Source: Aquamicrobium aerolatum DSM 21857
GTDB taxonomy: Bacteria > Pseudomonadota > Alphaproteobacteria > Rhizobiales > Rhizobiaceae
Length of the DNA stretch: 64,000 nucleotides
NCBI RefSeq assembly: GCF_900113935.1
Contig: NZ_FORF01000001.1
Coordinates: 248,001 to 312,000, forward strand
Direction: 5' to 3'
Shown one piece after another: positions 29,473 to 38,488 of the stretch (positions within the stretch are counted from its first letter, which is position 1; the number at the start of each line of letters is the position of its first letter). Position numbers and translations under genes: made by a program. The notes below the pieces were generated by a model. That model was given only the letters and a program-made list of their open reading frames with translations, was not told the origin of the DNA and did not search any database.

Positions 29473-31248
29473 ATGTATCGCGCACCGGTGAATGAGATTG
29501 CACACACGCTCAAGCATGTTGTGGGCGTCAACGCGGCAATCGAGAGCGGGAAACTCGGCGATCTGAGCGAAGACCTGCTTGATGCCATTCTGATTGAAGC
29601 CGGGCGCTTCGCTGCCGAAGAAATCACACCGTTGCGGCGCGTCGGTGACGAGAAGGGCGCGGTCTGGAAGGACGGCGTCGTAACCACCGCGCCCGGTTGG
29701 AAGGAACTTTACCATCGCTGGATCGAAGGCGGCTGGAACGCTCTGAGCGGTCCAGTTGAATATGGCGGGCAGGGGCTTCCAACCAGCCTCGCCATCGCGA
29801 CCTACGAGATGTGGAACTCGGGTTCGATGGCGTTCGCGCTAGGGCCGACATTGACGATGGGCGCGATTGAAGCTCTCCACGCACACGCTTCCGACGAGTT
29901 GAAGGCGACCTATCTGGAAAAGGTTGTGTCCGGCGAGTGGATGGGCACGATGAACCTGACCGAGCCGCATGCAGGCTCAGACCTCGCCGCGCTGCGCACC
30001 CGCGCCGAGCCACAGGGCGATGGCACCTATCGCATCTTCGGTCAGAAAATTTTCATCACTTATGGCGAGCACGATATGACCGACAATATCGTGCATCTGG
30101 TGTTGGCACGCCTGCCGGATGCGCCCGCCGGCACGCGCGGTATTTCCCTGTTCCTGGTTCCCAAGTTCCTCGTCAACGAAGACGGCACACCCGGAAAGCG
30201 CAATGACGTTTTCTGCGCCTCGATCGAGCACAAGCTCGGCATTCACGCTTCGCCGACCTGCACCATGATTTTTGGTGACGGCACGGTCGAGGGTACTGAA
30301 GCAGGCGCAATCGGTTGGCTGATCGGTGAGGAAAACAAGGGCCTCGCCTGCATGTTCACGATGATGAACAACGCCCGCCTCGCGGTCGGCATTCAGGGCG
30401 TCGCCATCGCGGAAGCAGCCTATCAGCAGGCGCTGGCCTACTCGCAGGAGCGACGTCAGGGCAAAGCTGCTGACTATGCCGGCGAAGGAATGGCACCGAT
30501 CATTCACCACCCGGACGTGAAGCGTAACCTTCTCACCATGAAGGCGCTGACCCAGGCTTCGCGTGCAATCTCCTATGCCTGCGCACATGCAATTGACCTC
30601 GGCAAGGCTGGCGACGGCGATGAGGCGCGCCATTGGCAGGACCGCGCCGCACTGTTGACCCCGATTGCCAAGGCGTTCTCGACCGATATCGGTGTCGAGG
30701 TCGCTTCCATCGGCGTGCAGGTGCATGGCGGCATGGGCTTCATCGAAGAAACCGGCGCGGCTGCGCTTCTGCGCGACTCGCGCATTGCCCCGATCTACGA
30801 AGGCACCAACGGCATTCAGGCCATCGACCTTGTCATGCGCAAGCTGCCACTGGATGGCGGCGCACACATCAAGGGCTTCATCGCCGAACTGCGGGAAGAG
30901 ATCGACGCGCTGCGTAAGTCGAACGCCGAGGGTTTTGGCAAGACTGCCGACAAATGCGCCGCCGCGATTGACGATTTTGCCGAGGCAACAGAATTCCTTC
31001 AGGAAGCAACTGCCGGTGGTCGTCAGCAGGAGGCGCTGGCTGGCGCAACGCCATATCTGCGCCTGTTCAGTCTGGCGGCTGGTGGTGCGTGGCTGGTTCG
31101 CGGCGCTCTCGCCGGTGAAGACAAGGCGCGTGTCGCATTGGCGCGCTACTTTGCCGAAAACCTCATCGAGGAGTCGGGTGCATTGAAGCGTCGTGTGATC
31201 GAGGGCGGCGAGAGCCTTCTCGGTGCAGAAGCCGCGCTGGCGTCGTGA
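29473..31248 (+). CDS. acyl-CoA dehydrogenase with C-terminal extension (FadE/DmdC-like)
   Basis: Flavin enzyme introducing a 2,3 double bond into an acyl-CoA, 591 residues, the long family that carries an extra C-terminal domain. FAD-contact motifs are visible: MNLTEPHAGSDLAALRT near residue 158 and IFITYGEHDMTDNIVHLVLAR. The catalytic Glu is in IYEGTNGIQAID near residue 443. The closest remembered relatives include 3-methylmercaptopropionyl-CoA dehydrogenase (DmdC) and medium-chain dehydrogenases; substrate cannot be fixed. A TTGACG at 29399 with TAGCAC 17 bases on may be its promoter. Its stop overlaps the frame of the crotonase gene that follows. Confidence 0.92.
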   Translation: MYRAPVNEIAHTLKHVVGVNAAIESGKLGDLSEDLLDAILIEAGRFAAEEITPLRRVGDEKGAVWKDGVVTTAPGWKELYHRWIEGGWNALSGPVEYGGQGLPTSLAIATYEMWNSGSMAFALGPTLTMGAIEALHAHASDELKATYLEKVVSGEWMGTMNLTEPHAGSDLAALRTRAEPQGDGTYRIFGQKIFITYGEHDMTDNIVHLVLARLPDAPAGTRGISLFLVPKFLVNEDGTPGKRNDVFCASIEHKLGIHASPTCTMIFGDGTVEGTEAGAIGWLIGEENKGLACMFTMMNNARLAVGIQGVAIAEAAYQQALAYSQERRQGKAADYAGEGMAPIIHHPDVKRNLLTMKALTQASRAISYACAHAIDLGKAGDGDEARHWQDRAALLTPIAKAFSTDIGVEVASIGVQVHGGMGFIEETGAAALLRDSRIAPIYEGTNGIQAIDLVMRKLPLDGGAHIKGFIAELREEIDALRKSNAEGFGKTADKCAAAIDDFAEATEFLQEATAGGRQQEALAGATPYLRLFSLAAGGAWLVRGALAGEDKARVALARYFAENLIEESGALKRRVIEGGESLLGAEAALAS

Positions 31249-31268
31249 TCGAAGCGGGGGAGGAGAAT

Positions 31269-32021
31269 ATGAGCGAACACATACTCGTTGAGCGTCACGG
31301 CGCGGTTCAGACCATTCGGATGAACCGGCCAGACAAGAAGAACGCCATCACGCGTGCAATGTACGCGACGATGGCGGCGGCGCTGCGGGACGGTGACGCG
31401 GATGCGACAGTGCGCGTTCATGTCATCCTTGGCGTTCCAGGTGCGTTTTCCTCCGGCAACGACCTCGCCGACTTCATGACGGTTGCCACCGGTGGCGAGG
31501 GCGGCATGGAGGTCTATGATTTCCTTGAAGCTCTGGCGATGAGCCAGAAGCCGATTGTCTCGGGTGTCGACGGTATCGCCGTCGGGATTGGCACCACAAT
31601 CAACCTGCACTGCGACCTGACGCTGGCGACTCCGCGCACGGAATTCCGCACGCCTTTTGTCGATCTGGGACTGGTTCCTGAGGCGGGTTCGAGCCTGTTG
31701 GCGCCTGCGGTAATTGGCCGACAGCAGGGGTTTGCGTTGCTGGGCTTGGGCGAGGGCTTTTCGGCAGAGCGCGCCAAGGCTGCGGGGCTGATCTACGACG
31801 TCGTCGCAGAAGATCAGCTGGAAGCGGCCACTCTTGCCGCCGCAGAGCGCATCGCTCAGAAGCCACCAGAGGCGCTGAAGATCGCCCGTGATCTGATGCT
31901 GGGCGACCGCTCGGTGCTGGTCGCGCGGATTCGCGAAGAAGGCGCGCATTTCCGTGAGCGCCTGACTTCGGAAGAGGCCAGAAACGCGTTCATGGCCTTT
32001 ATGAGCCGCAAGAAGGGCTAA
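31269..32021 (+). CDS. crotonase family protein, probably enoyl-CoA isomerase
   Basis: Crotonase-fold enzyme of 250 residues acting on an acyl-CoA. The oxyanion-hole glycines are present (SSGNDLADF and GIAVGIGTT). The two glutamates of true enoyl-CoA hydratases are absent: the positions hold Thr110 and Phe130. A glutamate occurs instead at 138 (LVPEAGSS), the place used by delta3,delta2-enoyl-CoA isomerases. I therefore favour an isomerase. The ATG at 31269 has GGAGGAG upstream; a GTG at 31245 overlapping the previous gene is less likely. It is coupled to the acyl-CoA dehydrogenase gene. Confidence 0.82.
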   Translation: MSEHILVERHGAVQTIRMNRPDKKNAITRAMYATMAAALRDGDADATVRVHVILGVPGAFSSGNDLADFMTVATGGEGGMEVYDFLEALAMSQKPIVSGVDGIAVGIGTTINLHCDLTLATPRTEFRTPFVDLGLVPEAGSSLLAPAVIGRQQGFALLGLGEGFSAERAKAAGLIYDVVAEDQLEAATLAAAERIAQKPPEALKIARDLMLGDRSVLVARIREEGAHFRERLTSEEARNAFMAFMSRKKG

Positions 32022-32030
32022 GCTGCGCTT

Positions 32031-32645
32031 CTACGGATAGAGACGGGTCTTTTTCCAGTCGCCGCCATCCGCCTCGAAACGAACGCGGTCGTGGAGACGA
32101 AACGGGCGGTCGTGCCAGAACTCGATCGCCACCGGCTTGATCCGGAAACCCGACCAATGCGGTGGACGCGGAATTTCGCCGATCGCATAGCGCGCCGTAT
32201 ATTCTGCAACGGACTTCTCCAGCGCGAATCGGCTTTCCAGTGGGCGCGATTGGGCGGAAGCCCACGCGCCGATGCGGCTGCCGCGGGGGCGCGATGCGAA
32301 ATATTCGTCGGCCTCGGCGTCGCTGACCTTTTCCACCAACCCGCGCACGCGAACCTGCCGGCGTAGCGACTTCCAATGAAAACACAGGGCGGCTTTCATG
32401 GTCGACAGGATCTCCTGTCCCTTGGCGCTTTCATAGTTGGTGTAGAAGACGAAACCCTGAGGGTCGAAGCCCTTCAGCAGCACCATGCGCACATCTGGCA
32501 TGCCGTCCGTATCGACGGTTGCCAGTGCCACGGCGTTAGGATCGTTGGGCTCGGATTTGCCCGCGTCGTCGAGCCACTGCGAAAAAAGCGCATATGGCTC
32601 GCCACTCACGGTGAAATCATTATCCGTTAACTGTGTCTCTGCCAT
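32031..32645 (-). CDS. pdxH: pyridoxamine 5'-phosphate oxidase
   Basis: FMN-dependent oxidase giving pyridoxal 5'-phosphate, 204 residues. It shows [29 protein letters not shown], the FMN-binding region near residues 45-73, [16 protein letters not shown] near 93, and the C-terminal [16 protein letters not shown]. It converges with the crotonase gene (nine bases) and is divergent from the surface lipoprotein gene. Confidence 0.96.
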   Translation of the reverse strand: MAETQLTDNDFTVSGEPYALFSQWLDDAGKSEPNDPNAVALATVDTDGMPDVRMVLLKGFDPQGFVFYTNYESAKGQEILSTMKAALCFHWKSLRRQVRVRGLVEKVSDAEADEYFASRPRGSRIGAWASAQSRPLESRFALEKSVAEYTARYAIGEIPRPPHWSGFRIKPVAIEFWHDRPFRLHDRVRFEADGGDWKKTRLYP

Positions 32646-32688
32646 GGTCGCACCTCGAACCTATGTGAACTGGCAGGGAGATTGCCCA

Positions 32689-33156
32689 TTGGCGAGCCCG
32701 GTGCAAGCTTTGGATGGGGGGGGCAGGCAGAATTTTTATTGGCGCAGCGGGCGTGGCTGGCTGTGCGTGGTTTCCTGCGTGCTGCTGTCAGCTTGTGGAT
32801 CAGCCGGATTTTCGCTGGAAAGCGCAGTCCCGGATTCATCAATTGTGACCGGATCGATCTCCCGAGAGCCAGCAACGGCGAGCGACAGCACCCGTCAATC
32901 CGACGAAGCAATCGTCAGAGCGGCGGTGTCGGCCGCAATCGTTGAAGAGGTGGACGAGGGGATCGGCTGGGCAAATGCAGATACCGGATCTCGCGGAACC
33001 ATCAGCATGATAAGCGAGAGCCGCGACACCGGCTTCCTCTGCAGGCGTTTCATGACCACAAGAGAGAGCTTCGAGGGGGTGCATCTCTATCAGGGCGAGG
33101 CCTGTCTGGGCGCGGCACGAATGTGGATGACGAAATCGTTTGATCGTGTGCAGTAA
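32689..33156 (+). CDS. RT0821/Lpp0805-family surface lipoprotein
   Basis: Probable outer-membrane lipoprotein of the surface antigen/17-kDa-like group, about 155 residues. A hydrophobic stretch ends in the lipobox LLSAC. The mature part has WANADTGSRGTISMI and CRRFMTTRESFEGVHLYQGEACL, which fit the RT0821/Lpp0805 pattern from memory. The start is uncertain. TTG at 32689 has AGGGAG eight bases upstream; ATG 32644, GTG 32665 and GTG 32701 are alternatives, and the first would overlap pdxH. Function unknown. Confidence 0.62.
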   Translation: MASPVQALDGGGRQNFYWRSGRGWLCVVSCVLLSACGSAGFSLESAVPDSSIVTGSISREPATASDSTRQSDEAIVRAAVSAAIVEEVDEGIGWANADTGSRGTISMISESRDTGFLCRRFMTTRESFEGVHLYQGEACLGAARMWMTKSFDRVQ

Positions 33157-33246
33157 CAAGCGGATAATCGTCCGGCTCTGGAATTTCTTCCTAGAAGGTC
33201 TCATATACCGTTCTAAATTCATTCGAGATTTTGCAGGCAGCACATC

Positions 33247-34167
33247 ATGCGTGATCCCTATGACGTATTGGGCGTTTCGAAGAGCGCCTCTGCGAAAGAG
33301 ATCAAATCCGCGTTTCGCAAACTCGCCAAGAAATATCACCCTGACCAGAATCAGGATCCCAAGGCCAAGGATCGTTTCGCCGAGGCAAACCAGGCCTATG
33401 AGATTGTGGGTGATGAGGCCAAGCGAGCGCAGTTTGATCGCGGCGAGATAGACGCGAGCGGCAAGCCCCGTTTCACCGGCTTCGAAAATGCTGGCGGCGG
33501 CGATCCTTTTGGTGCGTTTCGTCAGGCCGGCGCACGTGGCGGCCCTGGTGGCTCACGTTTCGAGTTTCGTTCCGGTGGACCGGGCGCAGCGGGTTTCGAC
33601 GCAGGCGACATATTCAGTGAGCTGTTCGGGCAGGCGCGGCGTGGCCCAGGTGCGCAGCCACAGCAGGCAGGCGCTGACATCAACGCGACCCTCGACGTTT
33701 CCATTGAGGATGTCGCCAAAGCCGAGAAGGTTACGGCGATTTTTCCAGGCGGGCGAAAGCTTGGCATCAAACTGCCGGCCTATGTCGAAGATGGACAAAC
33801 GATCCGGCTGAAGGGGCAAGGGGAGCAGTCTCCCTTCGGCCCGGCCGGAGATGCGTTGATCAAGATCCGCATTGCCAGTCACCCGCTTTATCGGATGGAT
33901 GGCCGCGATCTCCATGTCGATCTTCCGGTGCCTCTGGCTGATGCGGTTCTGGGTACCAAAGCAGCGGTGGAGACACCCTATGGCCGACTGTCGGTTTCGA
34001 TCCCGGCGTGGTCAAGTTCGGACCGCAAGCTCCGCCTCAGGGGCAAGGGTCTGCCAACCAAGACAGGTGGACACGGCGACCTTTACGTCCATGTCGTGAT
34101 CATGCTGCCCGAGGGTGGAGATACTGAACTTGAAGAACTCATGAAGCAGCGAAAGTCGATTTCGTGA
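33247..34167 (+). CDS. DnaJ/CbpA-type J-domain protein without zinc finger
   Basis: Co-chaperone of the DnaK system, 306 residues. The J domain occupies residues 2-67 with HPD at 35-37. A Gly- and Phe-rich stretch follows ([18 protein letters not shown]), and then the two beta-sandwich client-binding domains, with no CxxCxGxG repeats, as in CbpA and type B J proteins. Alone between the lipoprotein gene and fabI. A GC-rich hairpin lies near 34190-34208 but lacks a T run. Confidence 0.9.
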   Translation: MRDPYDVLGVSKSASAKEIKSAFRKLAKKYHPDQNQDPKAKDRFAEANQAYEIVGDEAKRAQFDRGEIDASGKPRFTGFENAGGGDPFGAFRQAGARGGPGGSRFEFRSGGPGAAGFDAGDIFSELFGQARRGPGAQPQQAGADINATLDVSIEDVAKAEKVTAIFPGGRKLGIKLPAYVEDGQTIRLKGQGEQSPFGPAGDALIKIRIASHPLYRMDGRDLHVDLPVPLADAVLGTKAAVETPYGRLSVSIPAWSSSDRKLRLRGKGLPTKTGGHGDLYVHVVIMLPEGGDTELEELMKQRKSIS

Positions 34168-34260
34168 TCCGCTTTCTGACGGTTCAACGGGCGCGCGCTT
34201 GATGCGCGCATCCGCCTGTGCGATACGGCTGCAAAACTAGATCGACGCAGGAGACGACAT

Positions 34261-35079
34261 ATGACGGCAGATAATGGCCTTCTGGCGGGCAAGCGTGGCC
34301 TCATCATGGGCGTGGCCAACAACAGGTCAATTGCGTGGGGAATTGCCAAGGCCTGTGCCGATGCCGGCGCCGAAATCGCACTGACCTATCAGGGCGATGC
34401 GTTCCGCAAGCGCGTGGAGCCGCTGGCAACAGAACTCGGTGCCTATATTGCCGGCGACTGCGATGTGACCGACATGGACAGCGTCGATGCGGTGTTTGCG
34501 AATATCGAAGCCAAGTGGGGCAAGATCGATTTTCTCGTCCACGCAATAGCGTTCTCCGACAAGGACGAGCTTGACGGGCGCTACATCGACACCACGCGCG
34601 ACAATTTCCTGCGCTCGATGGATATTTCGGTTTACTCCTTCACGGCTGTCGCTCAGCGCGCCGAGAAGCTGATGACCGATGGCGGCTCGATGCTGACGCT
34701 GACCTATTATGGCGCGGAAAAGGTCATGCCGCACTACAACGTGATGGGCGTCGCCAAGGCTGCGCTTGAGGCAAGCGTGCGCTATCTCGCAGTTGACGTT
34801 GGCGGCAACGGCATCCGCGTCAATGCAATCTCGGCAGGTCCGATCAAGACGTTGGCTGCATCAGGCATCGGCGACTTCCGCTACATTCTCAAGTGGAACG
34901 AATACAATGCGCCGCTGAAGAAGACCGTGAGCATTGAGGAAGTCGGCAACTCCGCCCTCTACCTGCTGTCCCATCTTTCCAATGGGGTTACCGGCGAAGT
35001 GCATCACGTCGACGCGGGTTATCACGTGGTTGGTATGAAGTCGGTCGACGCTCCGGATATTTCCGTCGTCAAAGAGTAA
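34261..35079 (+). CDS. fabI: enoyl-ACP reductase I (FabI)
   Basis: NADH-dependent reductase that finishes each cycle of fatty acid elongation, 272 residues. The cofactor loop is GVANNRSIAWGIAKACADAGA at residues 19-39. Catalytic Tyr and Lys are in YNVMGVAKAALE near residues 159-170, within the FabI-type Y-x6-K spacing. The target of triclosan and isoniazid-type inhibitors in other species. Its TAA stop shares a base with the ATG of the histidine phosphatase gene. Confidence 0.96.
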   Translation: MTADNGLLAGKRGLIMGVANNRSIAWGIAKACADAGAEIALTYQGDAFRKRVEPLATELGAYIAGDCDVTDMDSVDAVFANIEAKWGKIDFLVHAIAFSDKDELDGRYIDTTRDNFLRSMDISVYSFTAVAQRAEKLMTDGGSMLTLTYYGAEKVMPHYNVMGVAKAALEASVRYLAVDVGGNGIRVNAISAGPIKTLAASGIGDFRYILKWNEYNAPLKKTVSIEEVGNSALYLLSHLSNGVTGEVHHVDAGYHVVGMKSVDAPDISVVKE

Positions 35080-35675
35080 TGTCTCGCACCGTTTACTTCG
35101 TGCGGCACGGACAGACCGACTGGAATGCCGAGGGGCGACTTCAGGGGCAGACGGACACCGACCTCAATGAGGTCGGTCGTGCGCAGGCTTCAGGCAATGG
35201 TGCGCTTCTGTCGCGCCTCGTGGCGGAGCCGGCAAGCGTAGATTTTGTCGCGAGCCCGATGCGGCGCACCCGCCAGACCATGGAACTCATCCGACAGGCG
35301 ATGGGCCTTGATGCGCGAGGCTATCGCACGGATGATCGTCTGATCGAGTTGAGCTTCGGCGATTGGGAAGGACATACCTTCGCAGAGCTGGAGGCCATCG
35401 ATGAGGGCTGCTTTGCGCGGCGGCAACAGGACAACTGGAATTTCGTGCCGCCGGGTCGCAAAGCGGAAAGCTACCAGATGCTTGCCGACCGGGTTGCGCC
35501 GATGATCGACACCATTGCGCGGGATACGATCTGCGTTGCTCACGGAGGAATTCTGCGGGCAGTGCTTCAACTCACGGGCACGCTTACTGCGGCCCAGGCA
35601 GCCGCTCTGTTGATTCCGCAGGACAGGATCCTGTGCTGGAAAGCTGACCGGCTGGAGTGGTTGGGGGAGGACTGA
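35079..35675 (+). CDS. histidine phosphatase family protein
   Basis: Phosphoglycerate-mutase-like phosphatase, 198 residues. The phosphohistidine motif VRHGQTDWN is at residues 8-16, the second arginine in SPMRRTRQT, and the second histidine in VAHGGILRA. Substrates of this family vary widely (sugar phosphates, alpha-ribazole phosphate, nucleotides), and I cannot tell which applies. Translationally coupled to fabI by a TAATG overlap, and it ends one base before the convergent DUF1344 gene. Confidence 0.9.
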   Translation: MSRTVYFVRHGQTDWNAEGRLQGQTDTDLNEVGRAQASGNGALLSRLVAEPASVDFVASPMRRTRQTMELIRQAMGLDARGYRTDDRLIELSFGDWEGHTFAELEAIDEGCFARRQQDNWNFVPPGRKAESYQMLADRVAPMIDTIARDTICVAHGGILRAVLQLTGTLTAAQAAALLIPQDRILCWKADRLEWLGED

Positions 35676-35948
35676 CTATTCGTAGATCACGATGTCGGTG
35701 ATTTGTTTGGTGCCATCGACGGTTTCGTAGGCGACGATCACGTCAGCGCCCTCTGTCAGAGCTTCTGCGTTGAATTCACCGGGCAGTTTGTATGTGTTGC
35801 CATTGTCCAGCGTGATGGTCTGTGCCTCGGTGTCAATCCGCTTGATTGTCCCCTCATCGTCGGCGGCCATCGACGGGGCGGTGGAAAGACCTAGCGTAGC
35901 CGCGATCACAAGCGCGGAGAATATCTGGGTTACGAGACGCATTGCCAT
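35676..35948 (-). CDS. DUF1344 small exported protein
   Basis: A 90-residue protein with a signal peptide (IFSALVIAATLGLSTAPSMA) and a small beta-barrel-like mature domain (GTIKRIDTEAQTITLDNGNTYKLP) that matches DUF1344, a family common in Hyphomicrobiales. Function unknown; periplasmic. Convergent with the phosphatase gene. Confidence 0.85.
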   Translation of the reverse strand: MAMRLVTQIFSALVIAATLGLSTAPSMAADDEGTIKRIDTEAQTITLDNGNTYKLPGEFNAEALTEGADVIVAYETVDGTKQITDIVIYE

Positions 35949-36111
35949 TCCTCATCATCCAAAATTGTTGTCGACGCGTGCCGCAGACGTCCTAGGGTCA
36001 GCAAAGCAGAAACACCCTGACTGTGTCAAAAATTTAACTTCTGCGCGAGCAATCCCTGTCAGGTGGTTCACCTCGCCGGCCAGCAGGCTCGCGGAAGGCG
36101 GCGGTGCCCGT

Positions 36112-36140
36112 TTGACGCTCACCAAAAACGCCAATAGAAG
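36112..36140 (+). promoter_or_regulatory. possible sigma70-type promoter of aroC
   Basis: TTGACG at 36112-36117 and TAGAAG at 36135-36140 are 17 bases apart, and the predicted start of transcription is about 35 bases before the ATG at 36182. The rest of the gap from the DUF1344 gene (35949-36111) holds nothing recognisable. Confidence 0.35.
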
Positions 36141-36181
36141 CGGATCGCAAGGCCGCCGCGAGCGGAATCGGAACCATCATC

Positions 36182-37288
36182 ATGTCGCATAACACTTTCG
36201 GTCATTTATTTCGGGTCACCACCTGGGGCGAGAGCCACGGGCCGGCGCTGGGCTGCGTCGTTGATGGCTGCCCGCCCGGTATCCGCTTCAAGCTTTCGGA
36301 TATCCAGGACGATCTCGACCGACGACGTCCGGGACAGTCGCGGTTCGTCACCCAGCGGCGCGAGCCTGACCAGGTCAGGATCTTGTCCGGCGTCGTCAGC
36401 GATCCTGATGACGAGGAAATCCTGATCACGACCGGCACTCCCGTGTCGATGATGATTGAAAATGTCGACCAGCGGTCGAAGGATTATGGCGAGATCGCGC
36501 GGCAGTATCGCCCCGGTCACGCCGATTACGCTTACGACATGAAATACGGCATCCGTGAATATCGTGGCGGCGGGCGTTCATCGGCGCGCGAGACTGCGGC
36601 GCGTGTTGCAGCCGGCGCACTGGCGCGAAAAGTGGTGCCGGGTGTGGTTGTGCGTGGAGCGCTGGTGTCAATCGGCGTCAAGGACATCGACCGCGCAAAC
36701 TGGGACTGGGATTATATTGGCGATGAGAACAATCCGTTCTTCACGCCCGATCCGAAATCCGTACCGGTTTTCGAGGAGTATCTGGACGGTTTGCGCAAGG
36801 CGGGATCGTCTATCGGCGCGGTGATCGAGATTGTTGCGGAGAATGTGCCGGCAGGTCTCGGCGCACCGCTTTACGCCAAGCTCGATCAGGAGATCGCCAG
36901 CAATCTGATGTCGATCAACGCCGTAAAGGGCGTCGAGATCGGTGACGGTTTCGCGACGGCGCGCATGACCGGCGAGGAGAATGCCGACGAAATGCGGATG
37001 GGCAACGACGGCAAGCCGCTGTTCCTGTCCAACCATGCCGGCGGCGTTCTCGGTGGCATTTCGACCGGCCAGCCGGTCATTGCCCGCTTCGCGGTCAAGC
37101 CGACGTCGTCGATCTTGACGCCGCGCCAGTCGATTGACGTGGACGGCAACCCGGTTGATGTCCGCACCAAGGGGCGGCACGATCCGTGCGTCGGCATTCG
37201 CGCGGTGCCGATCGGCGAAGCGATGGTTTCCTGTGCGATTGCCGATCACTATCTGCGCCATCGTGGCCAGACCGGACGGATTGGCTGA
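36182..37288 (+). CDS. aroC: chorismate synthase
   Basis: Last step of the shikimate pathway, converting EPSP to chorismate with reduced FMN, 368 residues. Family signatures are visible: the N-terminal [20 protein letters not shown] with the catalytic His, [32 protein letters not shown], and the late [15 protein letters not shown]. Chorismate feeds ubiquinone synthesis, of which ubiA is also in this window. 27 bases separate it from ribBX, probably co-transcribed. Confidence 0.97.
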   Translation: MSHNTFGHLFRVTTWGESHGPALGCVVDGCPPGIRFKLSDIQDDLDRRRPGQSRFVTQRREPDQVRILSGVVSDPDDEEILITTGTPVSMMIENVDQRSKDYGEIARQYRPGHADYAYDMKYGIREYRGGGRSSARETAARVAAGALARKVVPGVVVRGALVSIGVKDIDRANWDWDYIGDENNPFFTPDPKSVPVFEEYLDGLRKAGSSIGAVIEIVAENVPAGLGAPLYAKLDQEIASNLMSINAVKGVEIGDGFATARMTGEENADEMRMGNDGKPLFLSNHAGGVLGGISTGQPVIARFAVKPTSSILTPRQSIDVDGNPVDVRTKGRHDPCVGIRAVPIGEAMVSCAIADHYLRHRGQTGRIG

Positions 37289-37315
37289 CGAGTTCTCGAT
37301 AAAGGGCTGCAAATC

Positions 37316-38413
37316 ATGGCATATGACCAGAAGAAGATCGTCGAAGCGCTGCGGGCGTTCGAAAAAGGCGAAATTGTCGTTGTCATGGATGATGACGGTC
37401 GCGAAAATGAAGGTGATCTGATTGTTGCTGCCGTGCACTGCACGCCGGAAAAGATGGCTTTTATCGTGCGTCACACCTCCGGCATCGTCTGCACGCCGAT
37501 GACGCGCGAAGATGCGCGGCGCCTGAACTTGCAGCCCATGGTCGCTGAAAACGATGCGCCGCACGCAACGGCCTTCACGATCAGTGTCGACTTCAAGCAC
37601 GGAACGACCACCGGCATCTCGGCGGAGGACCGCACGCTGACCGTTCGCAACCTTGCCAATGGCAATGTTGGACCGGGAGATTTCGTCCGTCCGGGACACA
37701 TCTTCCCGCTGGTGGCCCGTGAAGGCGGCGTTCTGATGCGTTCGGGTCATACCGAGGCTGCTGTGGACCTGTGCAAGCTGGCAGGTCTGCCGCCTGTCGG
37801 CGTGATCTGCGAGATGGTCAATGATGATGGCACCGTGATGCGTGGCCCGCAGGTCAAGGCATTCGCCGAGCAGCACGGGCTCAAGCAGGTCTCGGTCGCG
37901 GATCTCATCGCCTACCGTCAACGTCAGGAAACACTGATTGAGCGCGTTGACAGCTTCTCCGTCGAGACGGTTGCTGGACCGGCCAAGGCATTCACCTACC
38001 GGTTGCCATGGGATGCCATGCAGCATGTCGTCGTCGTCTATGGCGATATCCGCGATGGCGTCGACGTGCCTGTCCGCCTTCATCAGGAGAGCGTGGTCAC
38101 GGATGTCTTTGGATGCGACAGCCGTCTGGATGACATCATGCGCAACATGGCGGAAAACCAGCGCGGCGTGATCGTCTACCTTCGTGAGGGTTCGGTCGGG
38201 GTTGGAGCTGGTTCCCGCAACCGGCCGACGCTCGGTGATGAGGCGCACGAAGAAGCCCTGCGCCGCGAAAGCGAGTGGCGCGAGATTGGACTTGGCGCGC
38301 AAATCCTGCGTGATCTCGGCATTTCTTCAATCAAGCTCATCGCCTCGCGTGAGAAGCATTATGTTGGTCTTGAAGGCTTTGGTATGGAGATCAGTTCGAC
38401 TGAGATTTTGTAA
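37316..38413 (+). CDS. ribB: DHBP synthase fused to a degenerate GTP cyclohydrolase II domain (RibBX)
   Basis: Makes 3,4-dihydroxy-2-butanone 4-phosphate for riboflavin, 365 residues. Residues 1-205 are the RibB domain, with DDDGRENEGD at 25-34 and RHTSGIVC near 52. Residues 210-365 resemble GTP cyclohydrolase II, but only one of its three zinc cysteines remains (Cys267; the other positions read Ser259 and Ser269), and three residues are lost before it. The GRGIGL-type loop is also changed to SVGVGAG. This matches the RibBX arrangement known in Proteobacteria, so GTP cyclohydrolase activity is probably lost and a separate ribA is expected. Confidence 0.92.
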   Translation: MAYDQKKIVEALRAFEKGEIVVVMDDDGRENEGDLIVAAVHCTPEKMAFIVRHTSGIVCTPMTREDARRLNLQPMVAENDAPHATAFTISVDFKHGTTTGISAEDRTLTVRNLANGNVGPGDFVRPGHIFPLVAREGGVLMRSGHTEAAVDLCKLAGLPPVGVICEMVNDDGTVMRGPQVKAFAEQHGLKQVSVADLIAYRQRQETLIERVDSFSVETVAGPAKAFTYRLPWDAMQHVVVVYGDIRDGVDVPVRLHQESVVTDVFGCDSRLDDIMRNMAENQRGVIVYLREGSVGVGAGSRNRPTLGDEAHEEALRRESEWREIGLGAQILRDLGISSIKLIASREKHYVGLEGFGMEISSTEIL

Positions 38414-38488
38414 CTCCGTTCACAATTCTGTTGAACAAACACATCTCCCGGCGTGGTCTTCTCGTCCGTCTCGTCGTATATCGGAACG

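Noticed and set aside
34190-34208. GC-rich hairpin after the J-protein gene as a terminator
   Set aside because: Stem GCGCGC with a short loop, but no T run follows.
36668-38302. 544-codon minus-strand frame opposite aroC and ribBX
   Set aside because: It is antisense to two conserved enzymes, with no family signature, and is dominated by Arg, His and Asp as expected from a reverse frame.
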